A stretch of 32,041 nucleotides of DNA from Loigolactobacillus binensis. Its GTDB lineage: Bacteria; Bacillota; Bacilli; Lactobacillales; Lactobacillaceae. The notes under the pieces were generated by a model. The model saw only the letters and a list, made by a program, of their open reading frames with translations. It searched no databases and had not been told where the DNA came from. Of the stretch, positions 1-8,624 are shown piece after piece (position 1 is the first letter of the stretch; each line of letters begins with the position of its first letter). The stretch is taken from the NCBI RefSeq assembly GCF_005405165.1, contig NZ_BJDN01000030.1, forward strand, positions 1-32,041, written 5' to 3'. Both the position numbers and the translations under genes were made by a program.

Positions 1-69
1 GCCTATCGGAATACCAGCGTCTTAACGGCAGCGAGTAAAATAATGAAAGGAAAAATGCAATCTTTCTAA
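1..69 (+). CDS. C-terminal end of an unidentified gene (partial)
   Basis: The first frame is open from the window edge and ends at a TAA at 67-69, giving about 22 residues ending in KMQSF. The piece is too short to recognise a family, and the frame could be open by chance. It lies 58 bases before the acetoin reductase start on the same strand. No terminator separates them, so the two could be co-transcribed. Confidence 0.3.
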   Translation, partial: AYRNTSVLTAASKIMKGKMQSF

Positions 70-127
70 ATGTGGTAATTCGTAACGATTGCCTACATTT
101 CTCTATATTTTGCATAGCAGCTGCATT

Positions 128-898
128 ATGAGTAAACTTGCAATTATCACAGGCGCCGGGCAAGGAATCGGCGCAGGAATCGCCCAACGTTTGGCCAAGG
201 CCGGTTACGCCATCGCCGTTGCGGACATCAATGACACCACCGCCGCAAAGGTCGCCCAAGCGCTACAAAATGAGCACTATCCTGCGAAGGCCTATCATGT
301 TGATGTCGCCCAACGCAAAGAAGTTTTTGCCTTAGTTGCCAACGCGGTAAATGATCTCGGTGAACTAGCCGTTTACGTCAACAATGCCGGTGTAGCCTTC
401 ATTGATTCCTTCGTCGATTCTGACCCAGATGACGTAGAACGCTTGTTGGATGTCAACTTAAAGGGAACTTATTGGGGCATTCAAGCTGCCGCCACCCAGT
501 TCCAAAAACAAGGTCAAGGTGGCCGTATCATCAATGCTGCTTCTCTTGCCGGCTATGAAGCTTCCGCCCTGCAAAGCGCCTACTCCGCTTCTAAATTCGG
601 TATCCGCGGCTTGACCCAATCGGCAGCAAAAGAATTAGCTAAAGATCAGATCACCGTTAATGCCTATAATCCGGGCATTGTCCGCACGAAAATGCGTGAC
701 GCTATCGACCAGAAAACGGCAGCGATCAAGCATAAAACTGTGGCTCAACAACAGGCTGACTGCTTAACTGAAATTGCCCTCGGTCGTGAAGCAACTCCAG
801 CTGACGTCGCTGAAGTTGTTGCCTGGTTTGCCTCAGATGCTGCTGGTTACGTTACCGGACAATCATTGCAGGTTGATGGCGGGATGCGGTTCCACTAA
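128..898 (+). CDS. budC: Acetoin/diacetyl reductase, short-chain dehydrogenase
   Basis: This 256-residue protein is a classical short-chain dehydrogenase. It has the nucleotide motif TGAGQGIG at residues 8-15, an Asp at 33 that favours NAD(H) over NADP(H), NNAG at 85-88, and the catalytic Ser139-Tyr152-Lys156. It ends in the family's G-Q-S-L-Q-V-D-G-G-M signature. Overall it resembles (S)-acetoin-forming diacetyl reductases (BudC/ButA), which interconvert diacetyl, acetoin and 2,3-butanediol in the cytoplasm. The frame extends upstream to a TTG at 89, but the family begins at the MSKLAIITGAG methionine, so ATG 128 is chosen. No strong Shine-Dalgarno sequence is seen there. A terminator follows directly. 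A disrupted acetolactate synthase gene lies 8 kb away, so the acetoin precursor enzyme may be lost at that locus. The family is secure; the exact substrate is inferred. Confidence 0.88.
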   Translation: MSKLAIITGAGQGIGAGIAQRLAKAGYAIAVADINDTTAAKVAQALQNEHYPAKAYHVDVAQRKEVFALVANAVNDLGELAVYVNNAGVAFIDSFVDSDPDDVERLLDVNLKGTYWGIQAAATQFQKQGQGGRIINAASLAGYEASALQSAYSASKFGIRGLTQSAAKELAKDQITVNAYNPGIVRTKMRDAIDQKTAAIKHKTVAQQQADCLTEIALGREATPADVAEVVAWFASDAAGYVTGQSLQVDGGMRFH

Positions 899-914
899 GT
901 ATTTAATTCCATTC

Positions 915-946
915 AGAGCATTGGTTTTGAACCAATGCTCTTTTTT
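915..946 (+). terminator. Intrinsic terminator of the acetoin reductase gene
   Basis: A perfect 12-bp stem (915-926 with 930-941) with a 3-base loop runs into six T residues (941-946). It begins 17 bases after the stop codon of the reductase. Confidence 0.92.
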
Positions 947-1318
947 AGAGCCAGTAACTGGAATTGCTAAATTGTTAGGAAAATATAACCTAAAAATAGT
1001 TTCCGGTCATACGCCCACATAGCAACCCTAAATTTTCTTGCAGAATTTCCCTAGCAATTTTGCAAAGGTTCCATCAGGATCAAAACGAGAGCATTAGCGC
1101 TATTAAAGCTAATTGAGTGATTAATCTCAGCTTGCATTAATCACAATGTCTCTAGCGCAAAAAACCTTAGCTTTTTAATTGGATTGCCGCTAAAGCAGTT
1201 TTAGCGTCCTGAAGATTGACTTTGCTGCTTGTCCCTTAATAAAATCTTATGTTGTTACTTAAGCATAAATATCGTATTATAACCGTGGAACTGGTATGAT
1301 TGCCACTTAAGGAGGCTG
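947..1318. other. Intergenic region without a recognised gene
   Basis: No convincing open frame was found. A 9-bp inverted repeat, GTGATTAAT at 1117-1125 and ATTAATCAC at 1136-1144 with a 10-base spacer, could be a regulator site. It has no U-tail and so is not a terminator. The end of the region carries the ribosome binding site AAGGAGG (1309-1315) of the next gene. Confidence 0.4.
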
Positions 1319-1324
1319 ATGACA

Positions 1325-1558
1325 ATGGTTTTATTATTGATCCGTCTATTTTGGAGTTTTAGTGCTTTCACATCCCTGCTCATCGGTCTTGCCGGATTAA
1401 TTTTCCCGATAATTCCAGGAATTCCGTTCTTGATTCTCGCTTTATTTAGCTTAGAGAAGTTATCACCGAAATTCAATCACTGGCTAATGACCACTAAAGC
1501 TATGCGCTGGCTGCAATCCAAGCAACCTAAGTTAGCCCGCTGGCTGGTCCGTGACTAA
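1325..1558 (+). CDS. Small YbaN-like (DUF454-type) membrane protein
   Basis: This short protein of about 77 residues begins with a long hydrophobic stretch. It then has a core reading GLAGLIFPIIPGIPFLILALF followed by L-S-P-K-F-N-H-W-L. That matches the pattern of the DUF454/YbaN inner-membrane family (two hydrophobic segments around a proline-rich P-x-x-P turn, then an S-P-x-x-x-x-W-L tail). Two ATG codons follow AAGGAGG (1309-1315). The one at 1319 is only 3 bases away and the one at 1325 is 9 bases away, so 1325 is preferred. Residues after the second helix form a basic tail rich in Lys, Arg and Trp that is probably cytoplasmic. The function of the family is not established. It is shorter than YbaN of enteric bacteria, which has about 120 residues. 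Confidence 0.7.
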   Translation: MVLLLIRLFWSFSAFTSLLIGLAGLIFPIIPGIPFLILALFSLEKLSPKFNHWLMTTKAMRWLQSKQPKLARWLVRD

Positions 1559-1579
1559 GATGGAAACTGAATGTATACT

Positions 1580-1627
1580 AATACCGCCTAGACCATGCAT
1601 TGTTTGCAGATCTAGGCGGTATTTTAG
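1580..1627. terminator. Terminator between converging genes
   Basis: A perfect 13-bp stem (1580-1592 with 1611-1623) with an 18-base loop lies between the small membrane gene and the converging permease gene. The T-rich tail is short on the plus strand (ATTTTA), so it is only a moderate terminator. It could serve both directions. Confidence 0.7.
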
Positions 1628-1673
1628 TTGGATCATGCGCCCATTATTACGACCCCAACCTGGCGCCACCCAC

Positions 1674-2603
1674 CTAAATTCCCGTGATCGCAAAAACCAA
1701 CGGGATTGTCACTAAACTTAAAATAGTCGACAAGCTCATCAAGCTAATGCCGGCGCTAGGATCATCGTGAGCTTGAAGTGTGAATAACACGCCAATACTG
1801 GCAACCGGACAAGCTGCCAGTAACAAACTAACTGCCAAACCAGTACCTTGCAACCCTAATAATTTAAATAGGCCAAAAGCTAACAAGGGAAAGCCTAGAT
1901 TGCGCAGACCGAGGCTCGCCAAAATAGGTTTGTTCAGTGACTGACGATCAAAGTGTAGATCCGCCAGACTATTGCCGACCACGATCATTGCCATTGGTGT
2001 ATTCGCGTTACTGACATAGACAATCGCCTGATCGAGAATATGTGGCAGTTGGAACGAAAAAGTGAAAATCAGTAATCCAACCACAATGGCAATAATATTA
2101 GGATTAAGTATAATTTTTCTAAGTGTCGTGGCAAAGCTTTGCTGTGCTGCTTTTTCACGAAATAAGGCGACACCGTGAGACCAATTAAAAATATTGAAAA
2201 CTGCCAATGAAACTACGGCGAAAAAAACACCGTTAGTGCCGAATAATGAACTTGCCAAAGGAATTCCTAAGAAGCCAATATTCGGATAAATGCTGCTGTA
2301 CGTCACGATCCGGCGTAAATTACGCTCGGCCACGTGGCGAAAGAATAACCGGCTTAAAACGACTTGGATAAAATAAAACAGCAACACTGCTAAACCGGCA
2401 AATAATAAGGCCTGTAAGCGCTGAGTAGAGAAACGTTGTTCAAACGCATTGACGATCAAACAAGGACTGACGATCAATAACAAAATATTAGTTAGATCAG
2501 CAGCAGTTTGTTCGTGCATAAAGCCAAATTTATTGACCCCAAAACCGACTAACATTAGGATAAACATCAACACAACTTGGCTGGTCAAGCCACTTAAAGT
2601 CAT
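1674..2603 (-). CDS. AEC-family (auxin efflux carrier/malate permease type) transporter
   Basis: The protein has about 309 residues with close to ten hydrophobic segments and a G-x-x-x-N-K-x-G-F sequence after the first helix. Midway it has an S-x-x-P-N-I-G-F-L-G-I-P-L block, which is diagnostic of the AEC family. Known members carry malate or other organic anions, and the substrate here is not evident. The frame can start at 2624 (MSKRDDF...). The ATG at 2603 (MTLSGLT...) sits behind an AAAGAGATG stretch and places the first helix at the N-terminus as usual for the family, so 2603 is preferred. It is a single gene with hairpins upstream (2740-2780) and a shared terminator downstream. Confidence 0.85.
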   Translation of the reverse strand: MTLSGLTSQVVLMFILMLVGFGVNKFGFMHEQTAADLTNILLLIVSPCLIVNAFEQRFSTQRLQALLFAGLAVLLFYFIQVVLSRLFFRHVAERNLRRIVTYSSIYPNIGFLGIPLASSLFGTNGVFFAVVSLAVFNIFNWSHGVALFREKAAQQSFATTLRKIILNPNIIAIVVGLLIFTFSFQLPHILDQAIVYVSNANTPMAMIVVGNSLADLHFDRQSLNKPILASLGLRNLGFPLLAFGLFKLLGLQGTGLAVSLLLAACPVASIGVLFTLQAHDDPSAGISLMSLSTILSLVTIPLVFAITGI

Positions 2604-2739
2604 AAAATCATCTCTTTTACTCATTATAGTTCGTATTTGGCATACTGAATCAGTTTACTAGATTAATTGGCACTTTGTCCAAGCACGAAGTTATTGATTG
2701 TCGGTCTTGCTCCCTTACAACACAATAAAAACTACTACC

Positions 2740-2780
2740 AATTTTCAAAACCGCCACCACACATTGTGGTTTTGAAAATT
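2740..2780. other. Long perfect inverted repeat
   Basis: Thirteen-base arms (2740-2752 and 2768-2780, AATTTTCAAAACC type) flank a 15-base loop that contains a further CCAC/GTGG pair. It lies between the end of the monooxygenase gene and the start of the permease gene, both read leftwards. It could be a second terminator or an operator upstream of the permease. T-rich sequence follows on the plus strand. Confidence 0.5.
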
Positions 2781-2787
2781 TTCCTCT

Positions 2788-2831
2788 AACAAAAAGATCT
2801 ACCCCATCATCGACTATGGCGTAGATCTTTT
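2788..2831 (-). terminator. Intrinsic terminator of the HpaB-type gene
   Basis: An 11-bp stem (2792-2802 with 2821-2831) followed on the minus strand by TTTTTGTT begins 20 bases after the stop codon of the monooxygenase gene. Confidence 0.88.
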
Positions 2832-2850
2832 AGGTAAAGCAGCTTAACGG

Positions 2851-4269
2851 CTACTTCAATTGCAAAATTCGCTCAAGCATCGCGGTACCCGCCGCAAGAT
2901 CCTCATGCTCAAAATGATGGGCTCGAATTCGTTTAGGATCGCCACCATGATAATATTCGTACATTAACTGGCGTTGACCAAAGGCAGTACTGCTCACATC
3001 AAAAGCCAAGTTTAATAATTTTGCGCGCGCTTTAGCATCGATACGTTCAGAAGTATAGGCTGCCTGTAAAATTGCTGCGTTAGTCCCGGCAAATTCTTTG
3101 AAGTCAGGCACTGCAACCATTGAACCAGCCGCTAAATGCTGAATAACCTGCACAGCCTTTTCATACATACGGGGCAAACTAGCGCGCACCGCCGTCAGCG
3201 CTTGCTCGTTAGGTGCGAAAATACCCACTGCATCCAACTGCCCGCTTAGTTCTGAATTAACGATCGTGCCCTTGATCAATTCCAAATTAGAGGTCAATTC
3301 ACCTAATTGTTCAGCAACACCAAAGTAATCCGCCAACCCTAATGCTTTAGCGACCTGAAGCGCCAAGCTGGTCACAAACTCTAATTTGACGGCACCACGA
3401 ACTTCATCTTGGTGGGCAGTGTGCGTGTACATCCCAGATTCAATGAAAAAGCGATTGGACATTGCGTAATCGTTATAAACAAAAACATCTGACCAAGGAA
3501 TAAAGGCACGATCGAATAGCACGTAGGCGTCGATCTCATCAAAGGCGTTACTTAAAGGATAGTCATTTTCACTATAACCTGGATGATCAAACGGCTTACG
3601 GCAAATGATCTTAGCGCCTTTTAAGTTTAGCGGCGCCGCAAAGGCCACCCCGTAGCTCGTGTCACCGGACGTCAACAATAATTCCGGTGGATTAAAAATT
3701 AGCAATTCGTCAGCGATTGGGGCTAAAGTGTTCACCATTTTGGCGCCCGAAACATAGATTCCCTTTTCATTGTGTGCAACCGTATGGACGCCGGCGTAGC
3801 CTTGCGGAATCGCGTTGATGGCCTTACTCCGATCAAGTTGTGGATTTTGCAACGCATGAGAAACGAAACGATTCTTGCTTTTAATGCGCTGTGCATAATT
3901 TTTAGCATTGGCCGCAAAGTTAGTGAATTTATTTTCACCTAAAAAAGCGGCCTTCTCGCCTAAAACGGCTAAAGCACTGGCAATAAAATCAGGTGTTCGA
4001 CCTAGCATCCCGTAAGAAGTTTGCGCAATTGCTGTATAAACTTGCCGTTTTTTCTGCAAGTCGGCCGCGCTACGCGGAGTCATAAAGGCAGTTGCGTAGG
4101 TGACCCCATCATCCTGATAAGTATGTAGTTGCGGGTCGGTTTGTTGTAACTTGTAGTATTGATTGACGGCCGCCAATGTCTTTTGAAAAATTGGCACTGT
4201 CGCAACATTCACTAACGCCCCATTTAAATAGACTGCACGGCCGTCATTTAATTCTGTCAGCTTACTCAT
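2851..4269 (-). CDS. 4-hydroxyphenylacetate 3-hydroxylase (HpaB) family flavin monooxygenase
   Basis: The 472-residue protein has the length and layout of the HpaB family. It has an N-terminal helical part with G-R-x-V-Y-L-N-G and T-P-R motifs, a central beta domain, and a C-terminal acyl-CoA-dehydrogenase-like helical domain with an H-G-G-D-P motif near residue 445. Family members use FADH2 supplied by a separate reductase to hydroxylate phenolic substrates. Related 4-hydroxybutyryl-CoA dehydratases need several cysteines for an iron-sulfur cluster. Only one Cys is visible here, so that activity is unlikely. No flavin reductase partner gene is adjacent. The start has a purine-rich AGGGGA about 10 bases upstream. 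The gene is monocistronic, with its own terminator. The family is secure; the natural substrate is unknown. Confidence 0.82.
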   Translation of the reverse strand: MSKLTELNDGRAVYLNGALVNVATVPIFQKTLAAVNQYYKLQQTDPQLHTYQDDGVTYATAFMTPRSAADLQKKRQVYTAIAQTSYGMLGRTPDFIASALAVLGEKAAFLGENKFTNFAANAKNYAQRIKSKNRFVSHALQNPQLDRSKAINAIPQGYAGVHTVAHNEKGIYVSGAKMVNTLAPIADELLIFNPPELLLTSGDTSYGVAFAAPLNLKGAKIICRKPFDHPGYSENDYPLSNAFDEIDAYVLFDRAFIPWSDVFVYNDYAMSNRFFIESGMYTHTAHQDEVRGAVKLEFVTSLALQVAKALGLADYFGVAEQLGELTSNLELIKGTIVNSELSGQLDAVGIFAPNEQALTAVRASLPRMYEKAVQVIQHLAAGSMVAVPDFKEFAGTNAAILQAAYTSERIDAKARAKLLNLAFDVSSTAFGQRQLMYEYYHGGDPKRIRAHHFEHEDLAAGTAMLERILQLK

Positions 4270-4484
4270 TCCCAGATTCCCCTAACTTAATTGACTGATA
4301 AGGTGCCCTGCTGCTTAAGTAGGCCACTGGACACGATTATCTAACTCAACTATAAGCCATTAGCGCTTAATAGCCAACCTGAATTGGTCACAAACACCGG
4401 AATAAGTATCCAACTCTGGCAAGAAAATACTGCACCTCCCTGCGGCCAACCACCGACTGCCTAATTTTGCATTTACCTACACCG

Positions 4485-4904
4485 CTATTTGGTGGCGACT
4501 TGCTGCGCCAAGGCTAGAATCCGCGTTTCAATTTCATCTCTGACCTGCCGAAAAACCGTCAGGATTTCAGATTCAGTTCCTTGCGCCTGCGCAGGATCGC
4601 GCAACGGCCAATGTATTTTTTCCACGTTTGCTGGTGTAACTGGGCAGCGATCACGCGCATCGCCGCAAAGTGTGATCACCAAATCACTGGTCTTTAAATA
4701 ATCCATATCGATCAGCTTAGAACGATTATGCGCAATATCAATATTTTTTTCGGCCATCACTTGCACGGCCTTGGGATTTAAACCGTGCATTTCAATCCCG
4801 GCACTGGCGATCCGCCACTGCTCACCTAAAATTTGTTTAGCAAAGCCTTCCGCCATTTGACTACGGCAAGAATTACCAGTACATAAAAAATAAATTTGTG
4901 GCAT
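4485..4904 (-). CDS. arsC: Arsenate reductase, thioredoxin-dependent
   Basis: This 139-residue enzyme of the low-molecular-weight phosphatase fold reduces arsenate to arsenite. The P-loop C8-T-G-N-S-C-R14 holds the nucleophilic Cys8. Cys80 and Cys87, in the stretch [11 protein letters not shown], are the two resolving cysteines that relay the disulfide to thioredoxin. Asp103 in the L-R-D-P loop is the general acid. The frame extends upstream to 4949, but ATG 4904 follows AGGGAGG by 8 bases and gives the standard N-terminus. It is the last gene of the ars operon, 175 bases beyond arsB. Arsenite made here would leave through the ArsB/ArsA pump, whose arsB gene is frameshifted in this sequence. 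Confidence 0.95.
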   Translation of the reverse strand: MPQIYFLCTGNSCRSQMAEGFAKQILGEQWRIASAGIEMHGLNPKAVQVMAEKNIDIAHNRSKLIDMDYLKTSDLVITLCGDARDRCPVTPANVEKIHWPLRDPAQAQGTESEILTVFRQVRDEIETRILALAQQVATK

Positions 4905-5079
4905 GTTAATGTCCTCCCTTATCCACTCAAAGTAACGTGCCTGGCACACTTTTAATACATCCCTAATTTACTCTGTCATAAGTTTATCACGTTAATTGTC
5001 AGTGCTTTGACTACGAACGCGCGCCACTGCCAAAGTAAACCGGACGGCTGCAAAGGCCAGCGACTTGCTGCAACTACAC

Positions 5080-6376
5080 TCAACCAAAAATACTTAACGA
5101 TAACCACAGGCCGCATAACGTCACAAATAATACTGGTAGTGTGATCGTGACGCCAATTTTAAAATAAGTTCTCCAAGCGATTTTAACCTTCTTTTGAGCT
5201 AAAACATGTAACCACACTAAAGTGGCCAAAGAACCGATCGGCGTGATTTTCGGTCCGAGATCAGAGCCGATCACATTAGCATAAACTAAAGTTTGCTGCA
5301 TTAAACCTGATACGTTGGCACCTTTGATCGCTAAAGCATTGATCATTACGGTTGGCATATTATTCATAGCCGACGATAAAAATGCCGCTAAATAACCCAT
5401 GCCAATGGTTGCTATAAAACGACCACCTAGTGCCATTTTACTGATTATTCCCGCCAGCACGGCGGTTAAGCCGACATTTTGCAGGCCATAAACCACAACG
5501 TACATTCCCAGTGAAAAGAAGACGATGTTCCACGGAGCGCCTTTGATCACGGCCTTAGTATTAACGTGGCGGCTTCGTTGACCAACCAATAAGAAAACCA
5601 AGGCAATTGTGAGCGCAATAAACGAAACGGGAATTTTTAGGAAGCTACTACTGAAATAACCGATCAACAACGCTGCTAAAACAAACCAAGAAAATTTAAA
5701 CAGACGTTGATCTTTAATGGCCGATTTAGGTTCAGCGACTTGGGTCACATCGTAGTGCTTAGGCAATGACTTGCGAAAATATCCGTATAAAATACTGACA
5801 CTGGCAACCAACGAAAAAAGATCCGGCAGCCACATTCGCAGTGCGTACTCTGAAAAGGTGATCCCAAAAAAGTCTGCTGACACAATATTAACCAGATTGC
5901 TAACAACTAATGGTAACGATGTAACGTCAGCAATAAAGCCACTAGCAATAATAAACGGAAAAACCCGCTTTTCATCAAAATGTAATGCCCGCACCATAGC
6001 TAACACGATCGGCGTCAAAATCAACGCGGCACCATCATTGGCAAAAAGGGCGGCCACGATCGCACCTAAAACAGCGATCAAAATGAACATCCGTAACCCC
6101 ATTACCTTTAGCCAAGCGTGCCATATGTAAGGCGGCCCACTCAAAAAAACCGATCTCGTCTAAAATCAATGAAATCAAAATAATGGCCACAAATGATAAG
6201 GTGGCGTTCCAAACGATCCCAGTAACGGTGCCCACATCTTTAAATGTGACGACGCGAAACAATAGTGCGAGAACTGCCCCACCAATCGCCGTCCAACCAA
6301 TTGATAGCCCCTTAGGCTGCCAGATAACAAATAGTAATGTAAGTAAAAATATAAAGATAGCTAAAAAAACTTGCAT
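5080..6376 (-). pseudogene. arsB: Arsenite efflux pump ArsB, frameshifted
   Basis: ArsB is the membrane channel that expels arsenite and teams with the ArsA ATPase. The N-terminal part (from ATG 6376, behind GGGAGG) reads well to residues ARLAKGNG near 6100 and then leaves frame. The rest continues in another frame from [10 protein letters not shown] to the stop at 5080. The shift lies in a run of four C on the plus strand, 6097-6100 (GGGG in the gene). Removing one base restores a continuous protein of about 431 residues, the usual ArsB length, with about twelve hydrophobic segments and the [12 protein letters not shown] motif. As written the gene yields only a truncated product. Because a homopolymer is involved, a sequencing error is possible. 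All other ars genes look intact. Confidence 0.85.
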
Positions 6377-6432
6377 GGTTCCTCCCAACCACCAAAATCA
6401 GGGCACTTGGCCCCGATCGATTGATTCCTTGA

Positions 6433-8163
6433 TTAGATAGTCAATAATACTTGTTCAAAATCAGGCTGCCACTGTTCCACTGCAAAGTGATCCGCCGAAA
6501 TAGCTTTAACTTTTTCGATCCAGGCCACTTCGTTTTGGGCCCGCGCCTGCAAACAGGGATGGGTCGTTTGGGTGGCCAGCATACTTTGATTGACCAACCA
6601 CCAGGTATGGGCAATTTTAGCCCGCTTTAAATCTTCATTAAGGCGCATTGATTCATAAACCGGCGTTGTTTCCGGCAACGTCACCAGCACAATTTCTGTC
6701 TGTTGCGGATCTTGTAACCGCGGCAGTAAGTCAACAATCGCCTGAGGAACATCCCCAGCAGTTCGTTTGACCTCTTTTGCATAGCTTTGTGTTGAAGCCA
6801 ACAATAACAAAGTGTGCCCAGTTGGGGCGGTATCGATCACCACCACATCACTGTCGTTTTGCGCCACAATATTAGCAAAAGCACGAAAAACAGCGATTTC
6901 CTGTGTGCATGGTGAACGCAGGTCCTCAGCAACATAATCAACATCTGCTGCCTTCATGGTTTGCCTGGCCACGGTCAACACTTCATTTTGATAGTCTTGT
7001 AACACTTGCTGTTCATCAATATGACTGATCGTAATTGCAGGATCAGCTGTCTTAAAGAAATCAAGGTGATCGGCCGGATCAGTGGTGGCCAAGTGAACTG
7101 TTTTATGTTGCGCAACCAATTTTTTAGCAAGTTGCACCGCGACGGTTGTTTTACCAACGCCCCCTTTACCCATAGTAAAAATAATTTTTTTATCCGTCTT
7201 AATTAGATCAGCAACGATCACATTTAAATTAGGATAACGATCAGTAAGGGGCGGATCAGTTGTTACCGCAGGTTGAGTTGGTTGTAACACCAAGCGTAAT
7301 TTATCTACGCCAGTAACGTTATAGGCGCGTAACGGTACCTCATATTGAACCAGCTTGTTTAAACCAGCGGGCATTTGCCGTAGATCAGTTTGTTGTTGCG
7401 CAAAAATAGCCTGTGAAGCATGATCTTGCGGGGCCTTAAGCGTGCCGTTAATGATCAATTGCTGATTATGCATGCCACTGGCCGCCAGTTCTTTGGCCGC
7501 TCGTGCCGCCTCAAGTAATGACGCTTTTTGTGGCCGGGTCACCAGCATTAATGTCGTTAACTCACGATTATTTAAAGTTGCCACCGCCTTGGCGTAAGTC
7601 GCCTTTTTATCACCCATACCGGCTAACTGCCCTAAACAAGAAGCGCCGCGATCATTTTCCGCTAAATAATTATTCCACGCCGCTGGCAGCTGCAACATCC
7701 GCAAAGCATGGCCAGTCGGTGCCGTATCAAAAATAATATAATCAAAGCGTTGGTCAACAGCCGGATCAGTTAAAAAATTGGCAAATTCATTAAACGCGGC
7801 GATCTCCACCGTACATGAACCAGACAATTGTTCCGCCATATTTTTAATCGCTGCTGCCGGTAGTACCCCGCGGTAAGGTCCAACCACGCTTTCACGGTAC
7901 TCGTGGGCGGCAACTACTGGATCAAAATTGGCGGCAAATAAGCCAGCTACGCCAGGAATTGCTTGTGGTTTATTGGTCAGATCAGTTTTAAATACATCTT
8001 GTAAATTACTAGCCGGATCAGTTGAAACCAGCATAACTTGTTTGCCGGCATCAGCCAAATTAATAGCCGTTGCACTGGCCGTGGTTGTTTTGCCGACACC
8101 ACCCTTGCCGGTAAAAAACAAATAATGCGTTAAATTAGTCTTTTGTGGTTGATAGACTTGCAT
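6433..8163 (-). CDS. arsA: Arsenite pump-driving ATPase ArsA
   Basis: The 576-residue protein has the two homologous halves of ArsA. Walker A motifs GKGGVGKTT are at residues 19-27 and 332-340, each followed by a D-T-A-P-T-G-H signal-transduction sequence (146-152 in the first half). The three metalloid-binding cysteines are present: Cys117 in SGSCTVE, Cys176 in GASCLG and Cys419 in RSPCTQE. These correspond to C113, C172 and C422 of the R773 enzyme. ArsA hydrolyses ATP on arsenite or antimonite binding and energises ArsB. The start has AAGGAGA 7 bases upstream. A hairpin and a further ars operator copy lie in the 98-base gap after arsD, so arsA-arsB-arsC may also be expressed separately. The next gene, arsB, starts 56 bases downstream. 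Confidence 0.96.
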   Translation of the reverse strand: MQVYQPQKTNLTHYLFFTGKGGVGKTTTASATAINLADAGKQVMLVSTDPASNLQDVFKTDLTNKPQAIPGVAGLFAANFDPVVAAHEYRESVVGPYRGVLPAAAIKNMAEQLSGSCTVEIAAFNEFANFLTDPAVDQRFDYIIFDTAPTGHALRMLQLPAAWNNYLAENDRGASCLGQLAGMGDKKATYAKAVATLNNRELTTLMLVTRPQKASLLEAARAAKELAASGMHNQQLIINGTLKAPQDHASQAIFAQQQTDLRQMPAGLNKLVQYEVPLRAYNVTGVDKLRLVLQPTQPAVTTDPPLTDRYPNLNVIVADLIKTDKKIIFTMGKGGVGKTTVAVQLAKKLVAQHKTVHLATTDPADHLDFFKTADPAITISHIDEQQVLQDYQNEVLTVARQTMKAADVDYVAEDLRSPCTQEIAVFRAFANIVAQNDSDVVVIDTAPTGHTLLLLASTQSYAKEVKRTAGDVPQAIVDLLPRLQDPQQTEIVLVTLPETTPVYESMRLNEDLKRAKIAHTWWLVNQSMLATQTTHPCLQARAQNEVAWIEKVKAISADHFAVEQWQPDFEQVLLTI

Positions 8164-8202
8164 AGTGATTCTCCTTCACCTTAAAGTTAAACCCAAGCTA
8201 AT

Positions 8203-8218
8203 ATAGATAAGTATCTAT
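8203..8218. promoter_or_regulatory. ars operator copy 3, upstream of arsA
   Basis: ATAGAT-AAGT-ATCTAT is a perfect match to the motif found twice in the arsR promoter. It lies between arsD and arsA. On the minus strand a TATATT that could be a -10 box overlaps it, while the -35 candidate is weak. Control of an internal promoter by ArsR is inferred. Confidence 0.65.
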
Positions 8219-8224
8219 CTATAA

Positions 8225-8251
8225 TTTAAAAGCAACACCTGTGCTGTTGCT
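8225..8251 (-). terminator. Weak terminator or processing hairpin after arsD
   Basis: A 7-bp stem (8231-8237 with 8245-8251, AGCAACA/TGTTGCT) with a 7-base loop is followed on the minus strand by TTTTAAATT, 11 bases past the arsD stop codon. It may lower transcription of arsA relative to arsR-arsD. Confidence 0.55.
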
Positions 8252-8261
8252 GCGGTCAAAA

Positions 8262-8624
8262 TTAACAACAACCATTACCACCGCAGCAACCACCGTTACT
8301 TTGATCAGCTGGTACGAAAACTAAGCCGGTATACGCGGATAATTCATCAAGGGTTGGGTAAGTTCCTGTTTTAACGATCTGCCCATCAACTACGGTGATC
8401 GGTAATACTGCATCAGCGTCGTCTTTGATCGCAGCTAAAATATCAGCCCGCTCGCTAAAAACATCAGGATTATTGCTGAGATTATAACGATCGGCCTCAA
8501 CCGTTGCAACGCCCTGTAAGGCATCAAAAGCTGCTGTGACCATCAATAAGTCCTGATCGACTGCAGGGCCACAAACACCAGTAGCACAACACATAGCTGG
8601 TTCAAACAATTCAAGTTTCTTCAT
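8262..8624 (-). CDS. arsD: Arsenic metallochaperone ArsD
   Basis: The 120-residue protein carries the chaperone triad Cys12, Cys13 and Cys18 (MCCATGVC) in exactly the canonical numbering, plus two vicinal cysteine pairs at the C-terminus (GGCCGGNGCC). Family members bind arsenite and hand it to ArsA, and they also repress the operon weakly. Its start overlaps the arsR stop region by 14 bases, indicating translational coupling, and arsA follows downstream. Confidence 0.95.
   Translation of the reverse strand: MKKLELFEPAMCCATGVCGPAVDQDLLMVTAAFDALQGVATVEADRYNLSNNPDVFSERADILAAIKDDADAVLPITVVDGQIVKTGTYPTLDELSAYTGLVFVPADQSNGGCCGGNGCC

Noticed and set aside
2851..4269. 4-hydroxybutyryl-CoA dehydratase
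   Set aside because: That relative needs several cysteines for a 4Fe-4S cluster. Only one cysteine is present here.
6090..6110. Programmed ribosomal frameshift in arsB
   Set aside because: There is no canonical slippery heptamer, downstream pseudoknot or in-frame Shine-Dalgarno stimulator that I can see, and ArsB is not known to use one.
5771..6130. Plus-strand ORF of 119 codons inside arsB
   Set aside because: It is the antisense shadow of the ArsB reading frame.
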